Source: Actinomycetota bacterium (GTDB lineage: Bacteria; Actinomycetota; Thermoleophilia; RBG-16-64-13). From it: a stretch of 64,000 nt of DNA. The stretch lies in the NCBI GenBank assembly GCA_016278725.1, contig JADQBG010000001.1:69414-133413 (forward strand). The letters run 5' to 3'. Below are positions 43,307-53,111 of the stretch, one piece after another (positions within the stretch are counted from its first letter, which is position 1; each line of letters starts with the position of its first letter). Both the position numbers and the translations under genes were made by a program. The notes under the pieces were generated by a model, which saw only the letters and a list, made by a program, of their open reading frames with translations, had not been told where the DNA came from and searched no databases.

Positions 43307-44247
43307 TGGCTGCCCCCGACAGGCCTTCCATAGTCGTCCTCGGCGGGGCCAACACCGACTATCTCATCCGCGGGCCCGAGCTCCCCGTTCCGGGGCAGAC
43401 CCTCGAGGGAGACATGTTCCTGAGTTCGGCCGGCGGCAAAGGCGCCAACCAGGCGGTGGCCGCCGCCCGGCTGGGGGCGGAGGTGGCTTTCTTGGCCAGA
43501 CTGGGCAGCGAAGACCGCGCCGACGAACTCTTGGCTCAGCTGAGAGTCGAGGGAGTCAACACGCGTCACGTGGCGCGTGACGCCAAGCAGCCCACCGGGG
43601 CCGCCCTGGTGATGGTCGACGGCCGGGGGCGCAAGCAGATATTCGCGGCGCCCGGTGCCAATCTGCACATGTCCGGACTCGACGTGCAATCGGCCGGCCG
43701 GGCCATCGCGGAGGCCCGGGTTCTCTCCTGCGCCTTGGAAGTTCCTACCGAGGCAATCGAGCGGGCGGCGAGGTTGGCCCGGAATGCCGGGGTAAAGGTC
43801 CTGCTGGATCCCGCCCCCGCGCACCGCCTGGGGAAAGAGCTATTGAGCATGATCGACCTGATAAAACCGAACGCCCACGAGGCCGAGGCGCTCACCGGGC
43901 TGCCGGTCGAGGACCGGGATTCGGCGGGCGCGGCGGGAAGACGATTGCTCGAGATGGGCGTCGGTGCGGCGGTGGTCAGCGCGCCTTCAGGGGTGCTGCT
44001 CGTCTCGGATGAGGGGGAAGAATGGGTGCCGCACTTCGCGGTGGACGTGGTAGATAAGACCGGCGCCGGGGATGCCCTTGCGGCGGCGCTCGCCGTCATC
44101 CTGAGTCAGGACGGGAGTCTCTTCGAGGAGTTGCCCTTTGCGGTCGCCGTCTCCGCTCTCGCCACCACCGGGTTTGGCGCGCAGGCGGCGCTTCCGGCGC
44201 GACGGACGGCGGAGGAATTCCTGCGTTCTCATTCAAGCGGAGGATAG
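43306..44247 (+). CDS. PfkB-family sugar kinase (ribokinase-like)
   Basis: The protein has 313 aa. The N-terminal VVLGGANTDYLIRGPELPVPGQT and SSAGGKGANQAVAAARLGA form the ribokinase substrate-binding region. The C-terminal DKTGAGDALAAALAV holds the catalytic Asp and anion hole. ILLDPAPA-like and LIKPNAHEAEALTG segments are also typical of ribokinase. It phosphorylates a sugar or nucleoside. Ribose is the best guess, and the pentose-phosphate operon would use the product. The start is GTG 43306, overlapping the gdh stop. Confidence 0.88.
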   Translation: MAAPDRPSIVVLGGANTDYLIRGPELPVPGQTLEGDMFLSSAGGKGANQAVAAARLGAEVAFLARLGSEDRADELLAQLRVEGVNTRHVARDAKQPTGAALVMVDGRGRKQIFAAPGANLHMSGLDVQSAGRAIAEARVLSCALEVPTEAIERAARLARNAGVKVLLDPAPAHRLGKELLSMIDLIKPNAHEAEALTGLPVEDRDSAGAAGRRLLEMGVGAAVVSAPSGVLLVSDEGEEWVPHFAVDVVDKTGAGDALAAALAVILSQDGSLFEELPFAVAVSALATTGFGAQAALPARRTAEEFLRSHSSGG

Positions 44248-44984
44248 CCTTCCATGAGTTCGGCCACCCGGGGCTCCACGTAGCCGAGAAACTCCGCGAA
44301 GGTTGCCTCCACATCGGCGGCGCACTCCTCGAGGAGCTCCGCCGCCCCGGCGAGGTCTATCTCCTGGACCTCGTGGCGGTGCCGCACCTGGCGTTCGTAA
44401 GCCACGGCCAAGTTTTCCGGTGTCACCTCTTCCAGTACGAGAAAGGGGAGCATCCGGGGGAAGCTCTCGAGGATGAACTCCGGCGGGCCCAGCTCGAGTT
44501 CCCGCGACATCAGACCGATCACCCCGCGCAGGGGTTCCGGGTCGGCGAGAAGTCGGGAGGCCGCGCTACCCAACTCCGGCCACGAGCGCGCCAACACCAA
44601 CTCGGTTCCCATCTCGACGAAGTTGTGCGCCTTCCACCAGCCCAGCGCGGTGGGCAAGCGGCAGATCTCGGCCGCGCGCTCGGCGTAGGGGCGGGCCAGT
44701 TCGAAGCTGTAGCCGCGCTCCAGTCCCCGGTACGCCTCGTCGCTGTAGTAGTCGAGGGCGGGGGGGTCGACGCCGTGGGTGAGGGCCCCGCGGGCGAACT
44801 CGGCGAGCTTTCGCCGGTCCTCGCCCGGTGCCATATCTTGGGCCAAAGAATAGAGCCGGTCGCCACTGCCGTGGGTCACGTCCCGATCGCCCCCGATTAA
44901 CAACCCGTTGTCGGGGAATAGGGCACCCAAGCGGGCCTCAGAAGAAAGCTCTCCAAGTATTCGTGAGGCGAAGAATTGGTGCAT
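44229..44984 (-). CDS. Conserved hypothetical protein with His-rich motifs (possible zinc-dependent phospholipase C/nuclease-like fold)
   Basis: The protein has 251 aa from ATG 44984. A longer reading begins at TTG 45002, but its AAGGAGG site would then touch the start. The protein is helical and acidic. GALFPDNGLLIGGDRDVTHG, ALTHGVDPPALDYYSDEAY and GWWKAHNFVEMGTEL place His, Asp and Glu residues like the metal ligands of zinc-dependent phospholipase C or related helical proteins. That likeness is by pattern only. There is no signal peptide, so it is cytosolic. Its 3' end overlaps the kinase gene by 19 nt. Confidence 0.5.
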   Translation of the reverse strand: MHQFFASRILGELSSEARLGALFPDNGLLIGGDRDVTHGSGDRLYSLAQDMAPGEDRRKLAEFARGALTHGVDPPALDYYSDEAYRGLERGYSFELARPYAERAAEICRLPTALGWWKAHNFVEMGTELVLARSWPELGSAASRLLADPEPLRGVIGLMSRELELGPPEFILESFPRMLPFLVLEEVTPENLAVAYERQVRHRHEVQEIDLAGAAELLEECAADVEATFAEFLGYVEPRVAELMEGYPPLE

Positions 44985-45206
44985 CAACGAGAAGATGACC
45001 AACCTCCTTGCTCAGTAGGGCAGATCATCGTTATCGCGGGAATTGCCCGACCTCCTCCGCACCTTCCCCGCGAAGCTCCAAAGCTTCGATTAGAACCGTC
45101 GCTTTGCATCGGGGGATTAGCACGGTTTATCAAGTGTATACGGTTGGGCACTTTCTAATCATTCCCAAGAGGTGCGACGGAGGACCCGAGAGAAGGAAGG
45201 TTACTC

Positions 45207-46595
45207 ATGAAGAGACCGCGTTTTAGCATCATCTTGGTCGGGCTGCTCGTCCTTGTGCTTGCCGTTTTCGTGGTTGCGTGCGGCGACGACAACGGCACGT
45301 CGGACACGACGGAGGCTGCGACCGAGGATACGTCCATGGGCACGGAATCCACCATGGGCGATACCGCATCGACCGAGGCGGCGGACATCAGTGGCGAGAC
45401 GGTCAACGTACTAGGCGTTTGGGGCGGCCCCGAACTCGAGGCCTTCCAGGCCGTCGTTGCCGGCTGGGAAGAACAGACCGGCGCGAGCTTGGCCTTCGAG
45501 GGCACTCGTGACCTCACCGCCACTCTTCGCACGCGCGTCGGCGGCAACAATCCGCCCGACCTGGCCATTCTGCCGAACCCGGCTCTGATGAACGAGTTCG
45601 CTCAGCAGGGCGTTCTTGTCCCCTTGGGGGATGTCATCGACACCGTGAAATTGGCCGAGGACTATGCGCCGACCTGGGTGGACCTGGGCACGGTGAATGA
45701 GGAGTTGTACGGCATCTGGGTGAAAGCGGCTGCCAAGAGCACGGTTTGGTACGATCCCGTTCAGTTCGACCAGAACGGCTACGAGATACCCCAAACTTGG
45801 GACGACATGATCGCCCTGTCGGATCAGATCGCCGGAGCCGGCGATATCACTCCCTGGTCTGTCGGACTGCAAGACGGCGCAGCCAGCGGATGGGCAGGAA
45901 CGGACTGGATCCAGGAAATCCTTCTGCACGAATCAGGCGGCGACGTATACGACCAATGGGTGAACCACGAGATTCCGTGGACCGACCCTGCGATCAAGTC
46001 GGCGTGGGAGAAATTCGGCAAGATACTCCACACGGAAGGTTACCTCCCCGGTGGAGCGCAGTTCGCCATCTCGACCTCGCCTCAGGACGCTAGTTATCTA
46101 CCCTTCCAGGATCCGCCCAAGGCTTACATGTACTTCCTGGGCGCCTTCACCGAAGGCTTCATCGCGGCGCAGTTCCCCGATCAGGTGGCGTCAGAAGACT
46201 ACGACTTCTTCCGCTTCCCTGACATCGCAGAGGACTATGCCGGAGCGGTAACCGGCAGCGGTGACATCCTGAGTATGTTCAACGACACTCCGGCAGCCAG
46301 GTCTCTCGTGATTTACCTGGCCGATGCCTCAAACTGGGCACCGTGGGCAGAACTAGGTGGCTATACCTCACCGAGCACAGCCCTCGATCCTTCGGCGTAT
46401 CCCTCCGAGCTCGCGGCGAAGACCGCCGAGCAGCTGACCGAGGCGTCGATCTTCCGCTTCGACGCGGATGACATGATGCCCGCCGAACTGCAACAGGCTT
46501 ACTTCCAAGCGGTAATGACCTACGCGCAGAGCCCAGATCAGCTTGACAGTATTCTCCAGTCGCTAGAAGACACCGCGGCGGGGGCATACCAGTAA
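45207..46595 (+). CDS. Carbohydrate ABC transporter substrate-binding lipoprotein
   Basis: The protein has 462 aa. The N-terminus is a lipoprotein signal (basic MKRPR, hydrophobic helix, lipobox VVAC, with Cys at residue 25). A Thr/Glu/Ser-rich linker to about residue 60 follows. The mature domain is a type I extracellular solute-binding fold: VNVLGVWGGPELEAFQAVVA, PPDLAILPNPALM, and aromatic-rich sugar-contact segments such as YGIWVKAAAKSTVWYDP. It resembles alpha-glucoside (AglE-like) binding proteins. ATG 45207 has a GAAGGAAGG site. It is the first gene of the importer operon and is followed by a strong terminator. Confidence 0.9.
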   Translation: MKRPRFSIILVGLLVLVLAVFVVACGDDNGTSDTTEAATEDTSMGTESTMGDTASTEAADISGETVNVLGVWGGPELEAFQAVVAGWEEQTGASLAFEGTRDLTATLRTRVGGNNPPDLAILPNPALMNEFAQQGVLVPLGDVIDTVKLAEDYAPTWVDLGTVNEELYGIWVKAAAKSTVWYDPVQFDQNGYEIPQTWDDMIALSDQIAGAGDITPWSVGLQDGAASGWAGTDWIQEILLHESGGDVYDQWVNHEIPWTDPAIKSAWEKFGKILHTEGYLPGGAQFAISTSPQDASYLPFQDPPKAYMYFLGAFTEGFIAAQFPDQVASEDYDFFRFPDIAEDYAGAVTGSGDILSMFNDTPAARSLVIYLADASNWAPWAELGGYTSPSTALDPSAYPSELAAKTAEQLTEASIFRFDADDMMPAELQQAYFQAVMTYAQSPDQLDSILQSLEDTAAGAYQ

Positions 46596-46606
46596 CGTAG
46601 CAGCAC

Positions 46607-46641
46607 CAGGGGGCGGCCGTTCAGCCGCCCCCTGCGTTTTT
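46607..46641 (+). terminator. Rho-independent terminator between binding-protein and permease genes
   Basis: The perfect 11-bp stem CAGGGGGCGGC (46607-46617) / GCCGCCCCCTG (46624-46634) has the 6-nt loop CGTTCA and is followed by CG and TTTTT at 46637-46641. Its place inside the operon suggests partial termination, so the binding protein is made in excess of the membrane subunits. Confidence 0.9.
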
Positions 46642-46705
46642 GCCGAACCGGTCGTCCAGCCGCTGTTCGGTGGCGGATAGGACCTTTGACGCAAGGAAGC
46701 CAGCC

Positions 46706-47566
46706 ATGCGTAACCGGATGCAAATCGTGGCATGGATATACGTTCTCCCCGCATTCATACTCCTTGGAGCCTTTCTGGTCTATCCGGTGTTGCGCACCAT
46801 TTACTGGAGTTTCTTCGGGCGCAACTCCGAGACCTACGTGGGCTTGGACAACTATCAGTACCTCTTCACTCAGCAAGACGTCCTCATAGTCTTTCGCAAC
46901 AACTTGCTGTGGCTCGTGCTCTTCACAGGAGTGACGGTCGGCCTCGGACTCATTCTCGCGGTGCTCACGAATCTGGTGCGCTACGAGGCGGTGGCCAAGG
47001 CCATAATCTTCGTCCCCATGGCGATCTCCTTCACGGCGGCCGCAGTTATTTGGCGCTTCATGTACATATGGAATCCCCCGAGCTTCAAACAGACAGGCGT
47101 GCTGAACGCGGTGATCACGACTTTTGGCGCGGAGCCCGTGGCCTGGATCACGAATACAGCGGTGAACAACTATGCTCTCATTGTCGCGGGGATTTGGATG
47201 TGGACCGGGTTCTCGCTGGTCGTCATCTCGGCGGGGCTCAAAGGCATTAGTTCGGAGATCCTGGAGGCGGCTCGGGTTGACGGAGCCAACGAGTTTCAGA
47301 TCTTCCGTCATATCCTATTGCCGATGCTGAAGCCGGTGCTGGTAGTGGTCACCGTTACCCTGGTGATCAACTCGCTCAAGGTTTTCGACTTGGTCTACGT
47401 TATGACTTTCGGCAACTTTGACACCGACGTCATTGCCAACCGCATGTTCAAGGAGATGTTCCAGTTCGGACAGTTCGGCCGGGCAAGCGCCATCGCCGTG
47501 ATACTGCTGGTGGCTATCGTGCCATTTATGCTTTTCAATATCCGCCGGTTCTTGGCTGAGCGGTAG
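46706..47566 (+). CDS. Sugar ABC transporter permease, MalF/UgpA type
   Basis: The protein has 286 aa from ATG 46706 with six membrane segments. The N-terminal AWIYVLPAFILLGAFLVYPV and SFFGRN are typical of the group. The ATPase-contact EAA loop is LEAARVDGANEFQIFRHILLP. The LVYVMTFGNFDTDVIANRMF region matches alpha-glucoside permeases (AglF-like). It pairs with the MalG-type permease encoded 14 nt downstream. Longer in-frame readings upstream start inside the terminator and are unlikely. Confidence 0.9.
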   Translation: MRNRMQIVAWIYVLPAFILLGAFLVYPVLRTIYWSFFGRNSETYVGLDNYQYLFTQQDVLIVFRNNLLWLVLFTGVTVGLGLILAVLTNLVRYEAVAKAIIFVPMAISFTAAAVIWRFMYIWNPPSFKQTGVLNAVITTFGAEPVAWITNTAVNNYALIVAGIWMWTGFSLVVISAGLKGISSEILEAARVDGANEFQIFRHILLPMLKPVLVVVTVTLVINSLKVFDLVYVMTFGNFDTDVIANRMFKEMFQFGQFGRASAIAVILLVAIVPFMLFNIRRFLAER

Positions 47567-47580
47567 GAGGAGGTGAGGGC

Positions 47581-48579
47581 GTGAAGCGTGGACCGTACCC
47601 AGCGGGCCCCGAAGATGATAGCCGGGGGAACCTGCAGGAAGAGGCCCTCGAGGAGGAGGAGGTTCGCGACGAGAAGGAGGGGTCGCCGGAGTATCCCTTC
47701 GGCCCGAGGGTGGCCGGGGAGGAAGGCACCGCCGCCCGTCTGGTCCGCGCGGTGGGCCGTGGGCCACTGCATGCGGTGATCATTGGGATCAGCATCTTGT
47801 GGATGGTCCCCGCCTTGGGACTCCTGGTCAGTTCTTTTAGGGAGCGCCAGGCGATCACCCGCACCGGCTGGTGGGAGGCCTTCACCACACCGACCGAGTT
47901 CACCATTCAAAACTACCAGGACGTGCTCACCGGACAGGGGATGGGCACCGCTTTCATCAATAGCGTCATCATCACGGTTCCGGCCACCATCCTCACCGTC
48001 ATGGTGGCTGCGCTCGCGGCCTACGCTTTTGCCTGGATGCCCCTGCCCGGCCGCAACTGGTGGTTCCTGCTGGTGGTGGCCCTGATGGTGGTGCCCCTCC
48101 AGCTGACCCTGATTCCGGTGCTCCGGCTCTTCGCCGACCTGGGGTTGACCGGGACCTACTGGGGCATCTGGCTGGCTCACGCGGCCTACGGGCTCCCGCT
48201 GGGGGTGTTTCTGCTGCGCAACTTCTTTGTCGCGTTGCCCAAGGACCTGCTGGAGTCGGCCTTTCTCGAGGGAGCGAGCCACACCACGGCCTTCTTCCGC
48301 ATCGTGCTTCCCCTTTCGGTGCCCTCGCTGGCGGCTCTCGGGATCTTCCAGTTTCTCTGGGTCTGGAACGATCTGCTCATTGCGCTGGTCTACCTCGGCG
48401 GCACCCGGGACGTGGCACCGATGACGGTGGTCATCAGCAACCTGGTCAGTTCTTTCGGGACGGAGTGGCACCTGTTGACGGCGGCCGCCTTTGTTTCGGT
48501 GATATTGCCGCTCACCATCTTCTTTGCGCTTCAACGATACTTCGTCCAGGGTCTTCTGGCCGGAGCGGTCAAGGGATAG
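47581..48579 (+). CDS. Sugar ABC transporter permease, MalG/UgpE type, with acidic N-terminal extension
   Basis: The protein has 332 aa from GTG 47581. The first 55 residues are charged (EEALEEEEVRDEKEG) and precede TM1 (AVIIGISILWMVPALGLLVS). Most relatives begin close to TM1, so this extension is unusual. The rest is canonical: the AAYAFAWM helix, LVVALMVVPLQLTLIPVLRL, and the EAA loop LESAFLEGASHTTAFFRIVLP. An in-frame start after the extension is not obvious. It is the partner of the MalF-type gene, followed 10 nt later by the ATPase. Confidence 0.9.
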   Translation: MKRGPYPAGPEDDSRGNLQEEALEEEEVRDEKEGSPEYPFGPRVAGEEGTAARLVRAVGRGPLHAVIIGISILWMVPALGLLVSSFRERQAITRTGWWEAFTTPTEFTIQNYQDVLTGQGMGTAFINSVIITVPATILTVMVAALAAYAFAWMPLPGRNWWFLLVVALMVVPLQLTLIPVLRLFADLGLTGTYWGIWLAHAAYGLPLGVFLLRNFFVALPKDLLESAFLEGASHTTAFFRIVLPLSVPSLAALGIFQFLWVWNDLLIALVYLGGTRDVAPMTVVISNLVSSFGTEWHLLTAAAFVSVILPLTIFFALQRYFVQGLLAGAVKG

Positions 48580-48589
48580 GGGGTACGCG

Positions 48590-49924
<1,335 letters not shown>

Positions 49925-49927
49925 CCT

Positions 49928-50758
49928 GTGGCCGCCAAGGGCAGCGAGGCGCCGACCGTCCGCCTGAGCAATGGACTGGAGATGCCCGTCCTCGGGCTGG
50001 GAACCTACCGTTCCCGGGGAGAGGAGTGTGTCCAGGCCGTTCGCTGGGCCCTGGGTGAAGGCTACCGGCTAATCGACACCTCGCTGGCCTACTGGAACGA
50101 GCCGGAAGTCGCGCGCGGGATCGAGGAGAGCGGGGTCCCGCGCGATCAGGTCTTCATCACCTCGAAGCTGGAGAACGACGACCATGGCTACGATTCGACC
50201 CAGGCGGCCATCGAACGGACGCTCTCCAACCTTCGGACCGACTACCTCGATCTCTACCTGATTCACTGGCCGGTTTCCGACCTGCGCGCGGACACCTGGC
50301 GGGCGATGGAAGAGCTTTATCGCCAGGGCAAGGCGAAGGCGATCGGGGTGAGCAACTACACCATCCGCCATCTGCGGGAGATGAAGGATTACGCCGAGGT
50401 GACCCCGGCGGTGAACCAGTGCGAGTTTCACCCGTTTCTCTACCAGCGTGAGTTGCTCGACTACTGCACCGCTAAGGGAATTCAGTTCGAGTGCTACAGC
50501 CCTCTGGCCAAGGCGAGCCGTTTGGACGATCCCACGCTAAATGAGATCGGTCACGCTCACGAACGCACCGCCGCTCAAGTGATGTTGCGCTGGGAGACCC
50601 AGTTGGGCTGTGTCGCCATTCCCAAGTCCGTTCACCGAGAGTGGATCGCCGAGAACCTCTCGATCTTCGATTTCGAGCTCTCCGCCGAGGAGATGGAGCG
50701 GATCTCAGTCCTGGACGAGGATCGTCACCTGGATTGGGATCCGCGCTCAGTGGAGTGA
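49928..50758 (+). CDS. Aldo/keto reductase (AKR5-like)
   Basis: The protein has 276 aa from GTG 49928. The NADPH-dependent (alpha/beta)8 barrel has the catalytic Asp/Tyr in IDTSLAYWNEPEV, the Lys in FITSKLEND and the His in YLIHWPV. The cofactor segment VAIPKSVHREWIAENL is typical. Such enzymes reduce aldehydes and sugar ketones, for example 2,5-diketogluconate. As the last gene of the sugar-import operon it may process the imported sugar. Its 3' end overlaps the convergent glycosyltransferase gene by 34 nt. Confidence 0.9.
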   Translation: MAAKGSEAPTVRLSNGLEMPVLGLGTYRSRGEECVQAVRWALGEGYRLIDTSLAYWNEPEVARGIEESGVPRDQVFITSKLENDDHGYDSTQAAIERTLSNLRTDYLDLYLIHWPVSDLRADTWRAMEELYRQGKAKAIGVSNYTIRHLREMKDYAEVTPAVNQCEFHPFLYQRELLDYCTAKGIQFECYSPLAKASRLDDPTLNEIGHAHERTAAQVMLRWETQLGCVAIPKSVHREWIAENLSIFDFELSAEEMERISVLDEDRHLDWDPRSVE

Positions 50759-51465
50759 CGGCGGCTGACGGCCGCCACGGTCCGCCGGGCACGAAGCGTC
50801 ACTCGGACGAAGCTGGTCAGATGAGTCCAGGGCCTGATGTGGCTTCGCTCACCCACCGAGTAAATGGTGCGGATGGGTATCCAGTAGATGGGCCAGCCCC
50901 GGCCAATGGCGCGGGCGATCACTTCCACCTCGAAGGCGAAGCCTTTCTCCTTGCTTTCCAGGACATCCTCGACCAACGGGCGGCTGAGTAAGCGGTAGCC
51001 CGACTGGTTGTCGGGAATCCGGCGCCCCACCGCCCAGGAGAATATCCACCGCGCCGCGCCGTTGGTCAGAGTGCGTTGCAGAGGCATCTGGGCGAAACGG
51101 CGGTAGCCGATGATGAGGAGCGCGGGCTCCGTGGCATGCTCGCCAAAGACCTCGAGAAAGGCGGGGATTTCGCGGGGGTCGTGCTGTCCGTCGGCGTCGA
51201 GGGTCACGACCGCCCGCGCGCCCTCTCGCAGCGCCCAGGCGAGTCCCGCCTTGAGGGCGGCACCCTTGCCCTGATTGGGGGAGAGGCTCAGCACCTCTGC
51301 GCCGTGGCGGCGGGCCTCTTCGGCGGTGGTGTCCGTCGATCCGTCGTCGACCACGAGCACCGGCAGATGACGGCGGGTGGCGGTGACCACCGGCCCGATC
51401 CGGCCGGCTTCGTTATGCGCCGGAATCACGGCCAGAACGGTCTGCGTGGAGGAACCCATGCACAA
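50725..51465 (-). CDS. Family 2 glycosyltransferase (DPM1/DPG synthase-like)
   Basis: The protein has 246 aa from ATG 51465 (or ATG 51459). The GT-A fold has TVLAVIPAHNEAGRIGPVV, PVLVVDDGSTDTTAEEARRH and the DxD-type metal motif VTLDADGQHDPREI. PDNQSGYRLLSRPLV follows. This is the polyprenyl-phosphate sugar transferase-like group without membrane segments. It probably acts on a lipid-linked sugar or in cell-envelope glycan synthesis. The acceptor is not known. It overlaps the aldo/keto reductase end. Confidence 0.88.
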   Translation of the reverse strand: MCMGSSTQTVLAVIPAHNEAGRIGPVVTATRRHLPVLVVDDGSTDTTAEEARRHGAEVLSLSPNQGKGAALKAGLAWALREGARAVVTLDADGQHDPREIPAFLEVFGEHATEPALLIIGYRRFAQMPLQRTLTNGAARWIFSWAVGRRIPDNQSGYRLLSRPLVEDVLESKEKGFAFEVEVIARAIGRGWPIYWIPIRTIYSVGERSHIRPWTHLTSFVRVTLRARRTVAAVSRRHSTERGSQSR

Positions 51466-51559
51466 ATGGTATTACCTCGGGCGGGTGCTTTTCCATCTGC
51501 CGCCCATCTGCCGCCCATAGGCTGCCCATCTGGCGCTCGGGCGCATATTTGGTATTCTG

Positions 51560-51575
51560 ATTCCGATTTAGGAAT
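51560..51575. promoter_or_regulatory. Inverted repeat over the Rrf2 gene start, candidate autoregulatory operator
   Basis: ATTCC at 51560-51564 and GGAAT at 51571-51575 form an inverted repeat with a 6-nt A/T-rich spacer. It covers the start region of the Rrf2 gene (ATG 51574 or 51583). A TATTCT (51552-51557) upstream could be the -10 box. Rrf2 regulators commonly repress their own promoters from such sites. The function is inferred. Confidence 0.45.
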
Positions 51576-52026
51576 GCGCACCATGCTGAACATCTCCGAA
51601 GCCACTTCTCTGGCTTTTCACGCGCTGGCTGTGCTTGCCCGAGAACCTGGGCGCAGGCGCTCCAATACGGAACTCGCCGCATCGCTGGGGGCCTCCGAGG
51701 CCCATCTGGCCAAGGTCCTCTCGCGCTTGGCCCGGGCCGGGCTGGTGCTTTCCTCGCGGGGGCGGGGAGGGGGCGTGGCGCTCACCGGCGAGGCCTCACG
51801 AATCTCCCTGTGGCAGGTCTACGAACTCCTGGAAGGCCCGCCTGAGGTGAGGGCCTGTCTGGCCGGCCCGCAAGGGGGGCGACCCTGTGGCCCTGACTGC
51901 ATTCTGGGAGATCTCCTGCACTCCGTGCAGGAGCAGGTCCGGGACAAGTTCGAGCAAACCTACCTGACGGATCTGGCCGCCGCGCCGCTCGACGGTCTGC
52001 GCGCTCGGGCCGGGGCTACCGCTTGA
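51574..52026 (+). CDS. Rrf2-family transcriptional regulator, probably Fe-S binding
   Basis: The protein has 150 aa from ATG 51574, or 147 from ATG 51583. The winged-helix region SEATSLAFHALAVLARE, then AASLGASEAHLAKVLSRLAR and RGRGGGVALTGEASRISLWQ, is the Rrf2 signature. Three Cys follow in a loop (RACLAGPQGGRPCGPDC), where IscR and NsrR bind an iron-sulfur cluster, though the spacing is different. This suggests a redox, NO or Fe-S sensor. The stop overlaps the next gene's TTG, so it is cotranscribed with the Fe-S membrane protein, its likely target. Confidence 0.85.
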   Translation: MRTMLNISEATSLAFHALAVLAREPGRRRSNTELAASLGASEAHLAKVLSRLARAGLVLSSRGRGGGVALTGEASRISLWQVYELLEGPPEVRACLAGPQGGRPCGPDCILGDLLHSVQEQVRDKFEQTYLTDLAAAPLDGLRARAGATA

Positions 52027-53051
52027 GCGCGCCCGCCGAGGCGATGGAGGGGCGCTTGCTCGGGAGTCGAGGCGGGGGAAGGAGCGCCGCTCTTCCCGCC
52101 GCCGCTTTCTTGTTGGTTCTGCTGCTCCTGGTGCCGGTTCAGCTGGTGGTGGATCCCCCCGGTCTACTGCTCGAACGCTTCCTGCCGGGCGCCGGCTGGC
52201 TCGAGTTGGTTTTGGCCGGCCTCTATGCCGCTTGGCTGACGCGGAAGATGCTCGATCCACGGCTGGCCCCTCGGTGGCGGCACCGGCTCTGGACGATTTT
52301 CACGGTGGTTTTCTTTGCCCAACTGATCATCGGCCTTTTGGGCGCCGAGCGCTTTCTGATGACCGGTGACTTGCATCTGCCCATACCGGCGTTGATTATC
52401 GCCGGTCCGCTTTTCCGCGGGGGCGGGCTCTTCATGCCCATCCTGTTCGGGGCGACGGTGCTCCTGGTGGGCCCGGCCTGGTGCAGTCATCTCTGCTACA
52501 TCGGCGCCTGGGATCACTGGGCCGCTCGTCTGGGTCGCCGCAGGCCGGGGACGCCGGCGGGTAATCGGCACCGAGTGCAGTGGGCCGTCCTGCTGCTGGT
52601 GGTGGGTGCGGCCCTGCTCCTAAGGTTACTCGGAGTCTCCGGCATGGCCGCCGGTGTACTCGCCGCGGCCTTTGGGCTGTTCTCGGTGGGAGTCATGCTG
52701 GCCGTTTCCCGCAGGCGGGGACAGATGGCGCACTGCAGCGGATTTTGCCCTTTGGGCTTGGTTGCGACCTGGGCGGGGCGCATCAACCCCTTCCGGGTCA
52801 AGCTCGGACCCGGCTGCACCCGCTGCGGGGCCTGCACCTCAGCCTGCCGCTACGGCGCCCTGCAGGACGAGGACCTCGCCGCCGGCGGCCCGGGTAGGGG
52901 CTGCACCCTTTGCGGGGATTGTCTGCAGCGCTGCCGCGAGGGTCACCTCGGCTATGCCTTTCCCGGCTTGGGCGCGGGCGCTTCGCGCAGTCTCTTCATC
53001 GTCATGGTCGTTGTCCTGCACGCTTCTTTCCTCGTGGTGGCCCGGATGTAG
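52023..53051 (+). CDS. Polytopic membrane protein with two 4Fe-4S clusters (NapH/NosR/CcoG-like)
   Basis: The protein has 342 aa with about six membrane segments. The membrane-proximal Cys motifs WCSHLCYIGAWD and CSGFCPLG are those of the NapH/NosR/RdxA group. Two ferredoxin-type cluster motifs follow: CTRCGACTSACR and CTLCGDCLQRCREG. These proteins pass electrons from quinol to reductases or help metal assembly. No reductase partner lies beside it. The start is TTG 52023, overlapping the Rrf2 stop by 4 nt. A final helix follows the clusters. Confidence 0.85.
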   Translation: MSAPAEAMEGRLLGSRGGGRSAALPAAAFLLVLLLLVPVQLVVDPPGLLLERFLPGAGWLELVLAGLYAAWLTRKMLDPRLAPRWRHRLWTIFTVVFFAQLIIGLLGAERFLMTGDLHLPIPALIIAGPLFRGGGLFMPILFGATVLLVGPAWCSHLCYIGAWDHWAARLGRRRPGTPAGNRHRVQWAVLLLVVGAALLLRLLGVSGMAAGVLAAAFGLFSVGVMLAVSRRRGQMAHCSGFCPLGLVATWAGRINPFRVKLGPGCTRCGACTSACRYGALQDEDLAAGGPGRGCTLCGDCLQRCREGHLGYAFPGLGAGASRSLFIVMVVVLHASFLVVARM

Positions 53052-53111
53052 GCCGGCGCGCCGAGAATGGGTAACCCCGAAAGAGTTGGATGACGCGAAG
53101 ATAGGGGTCTG

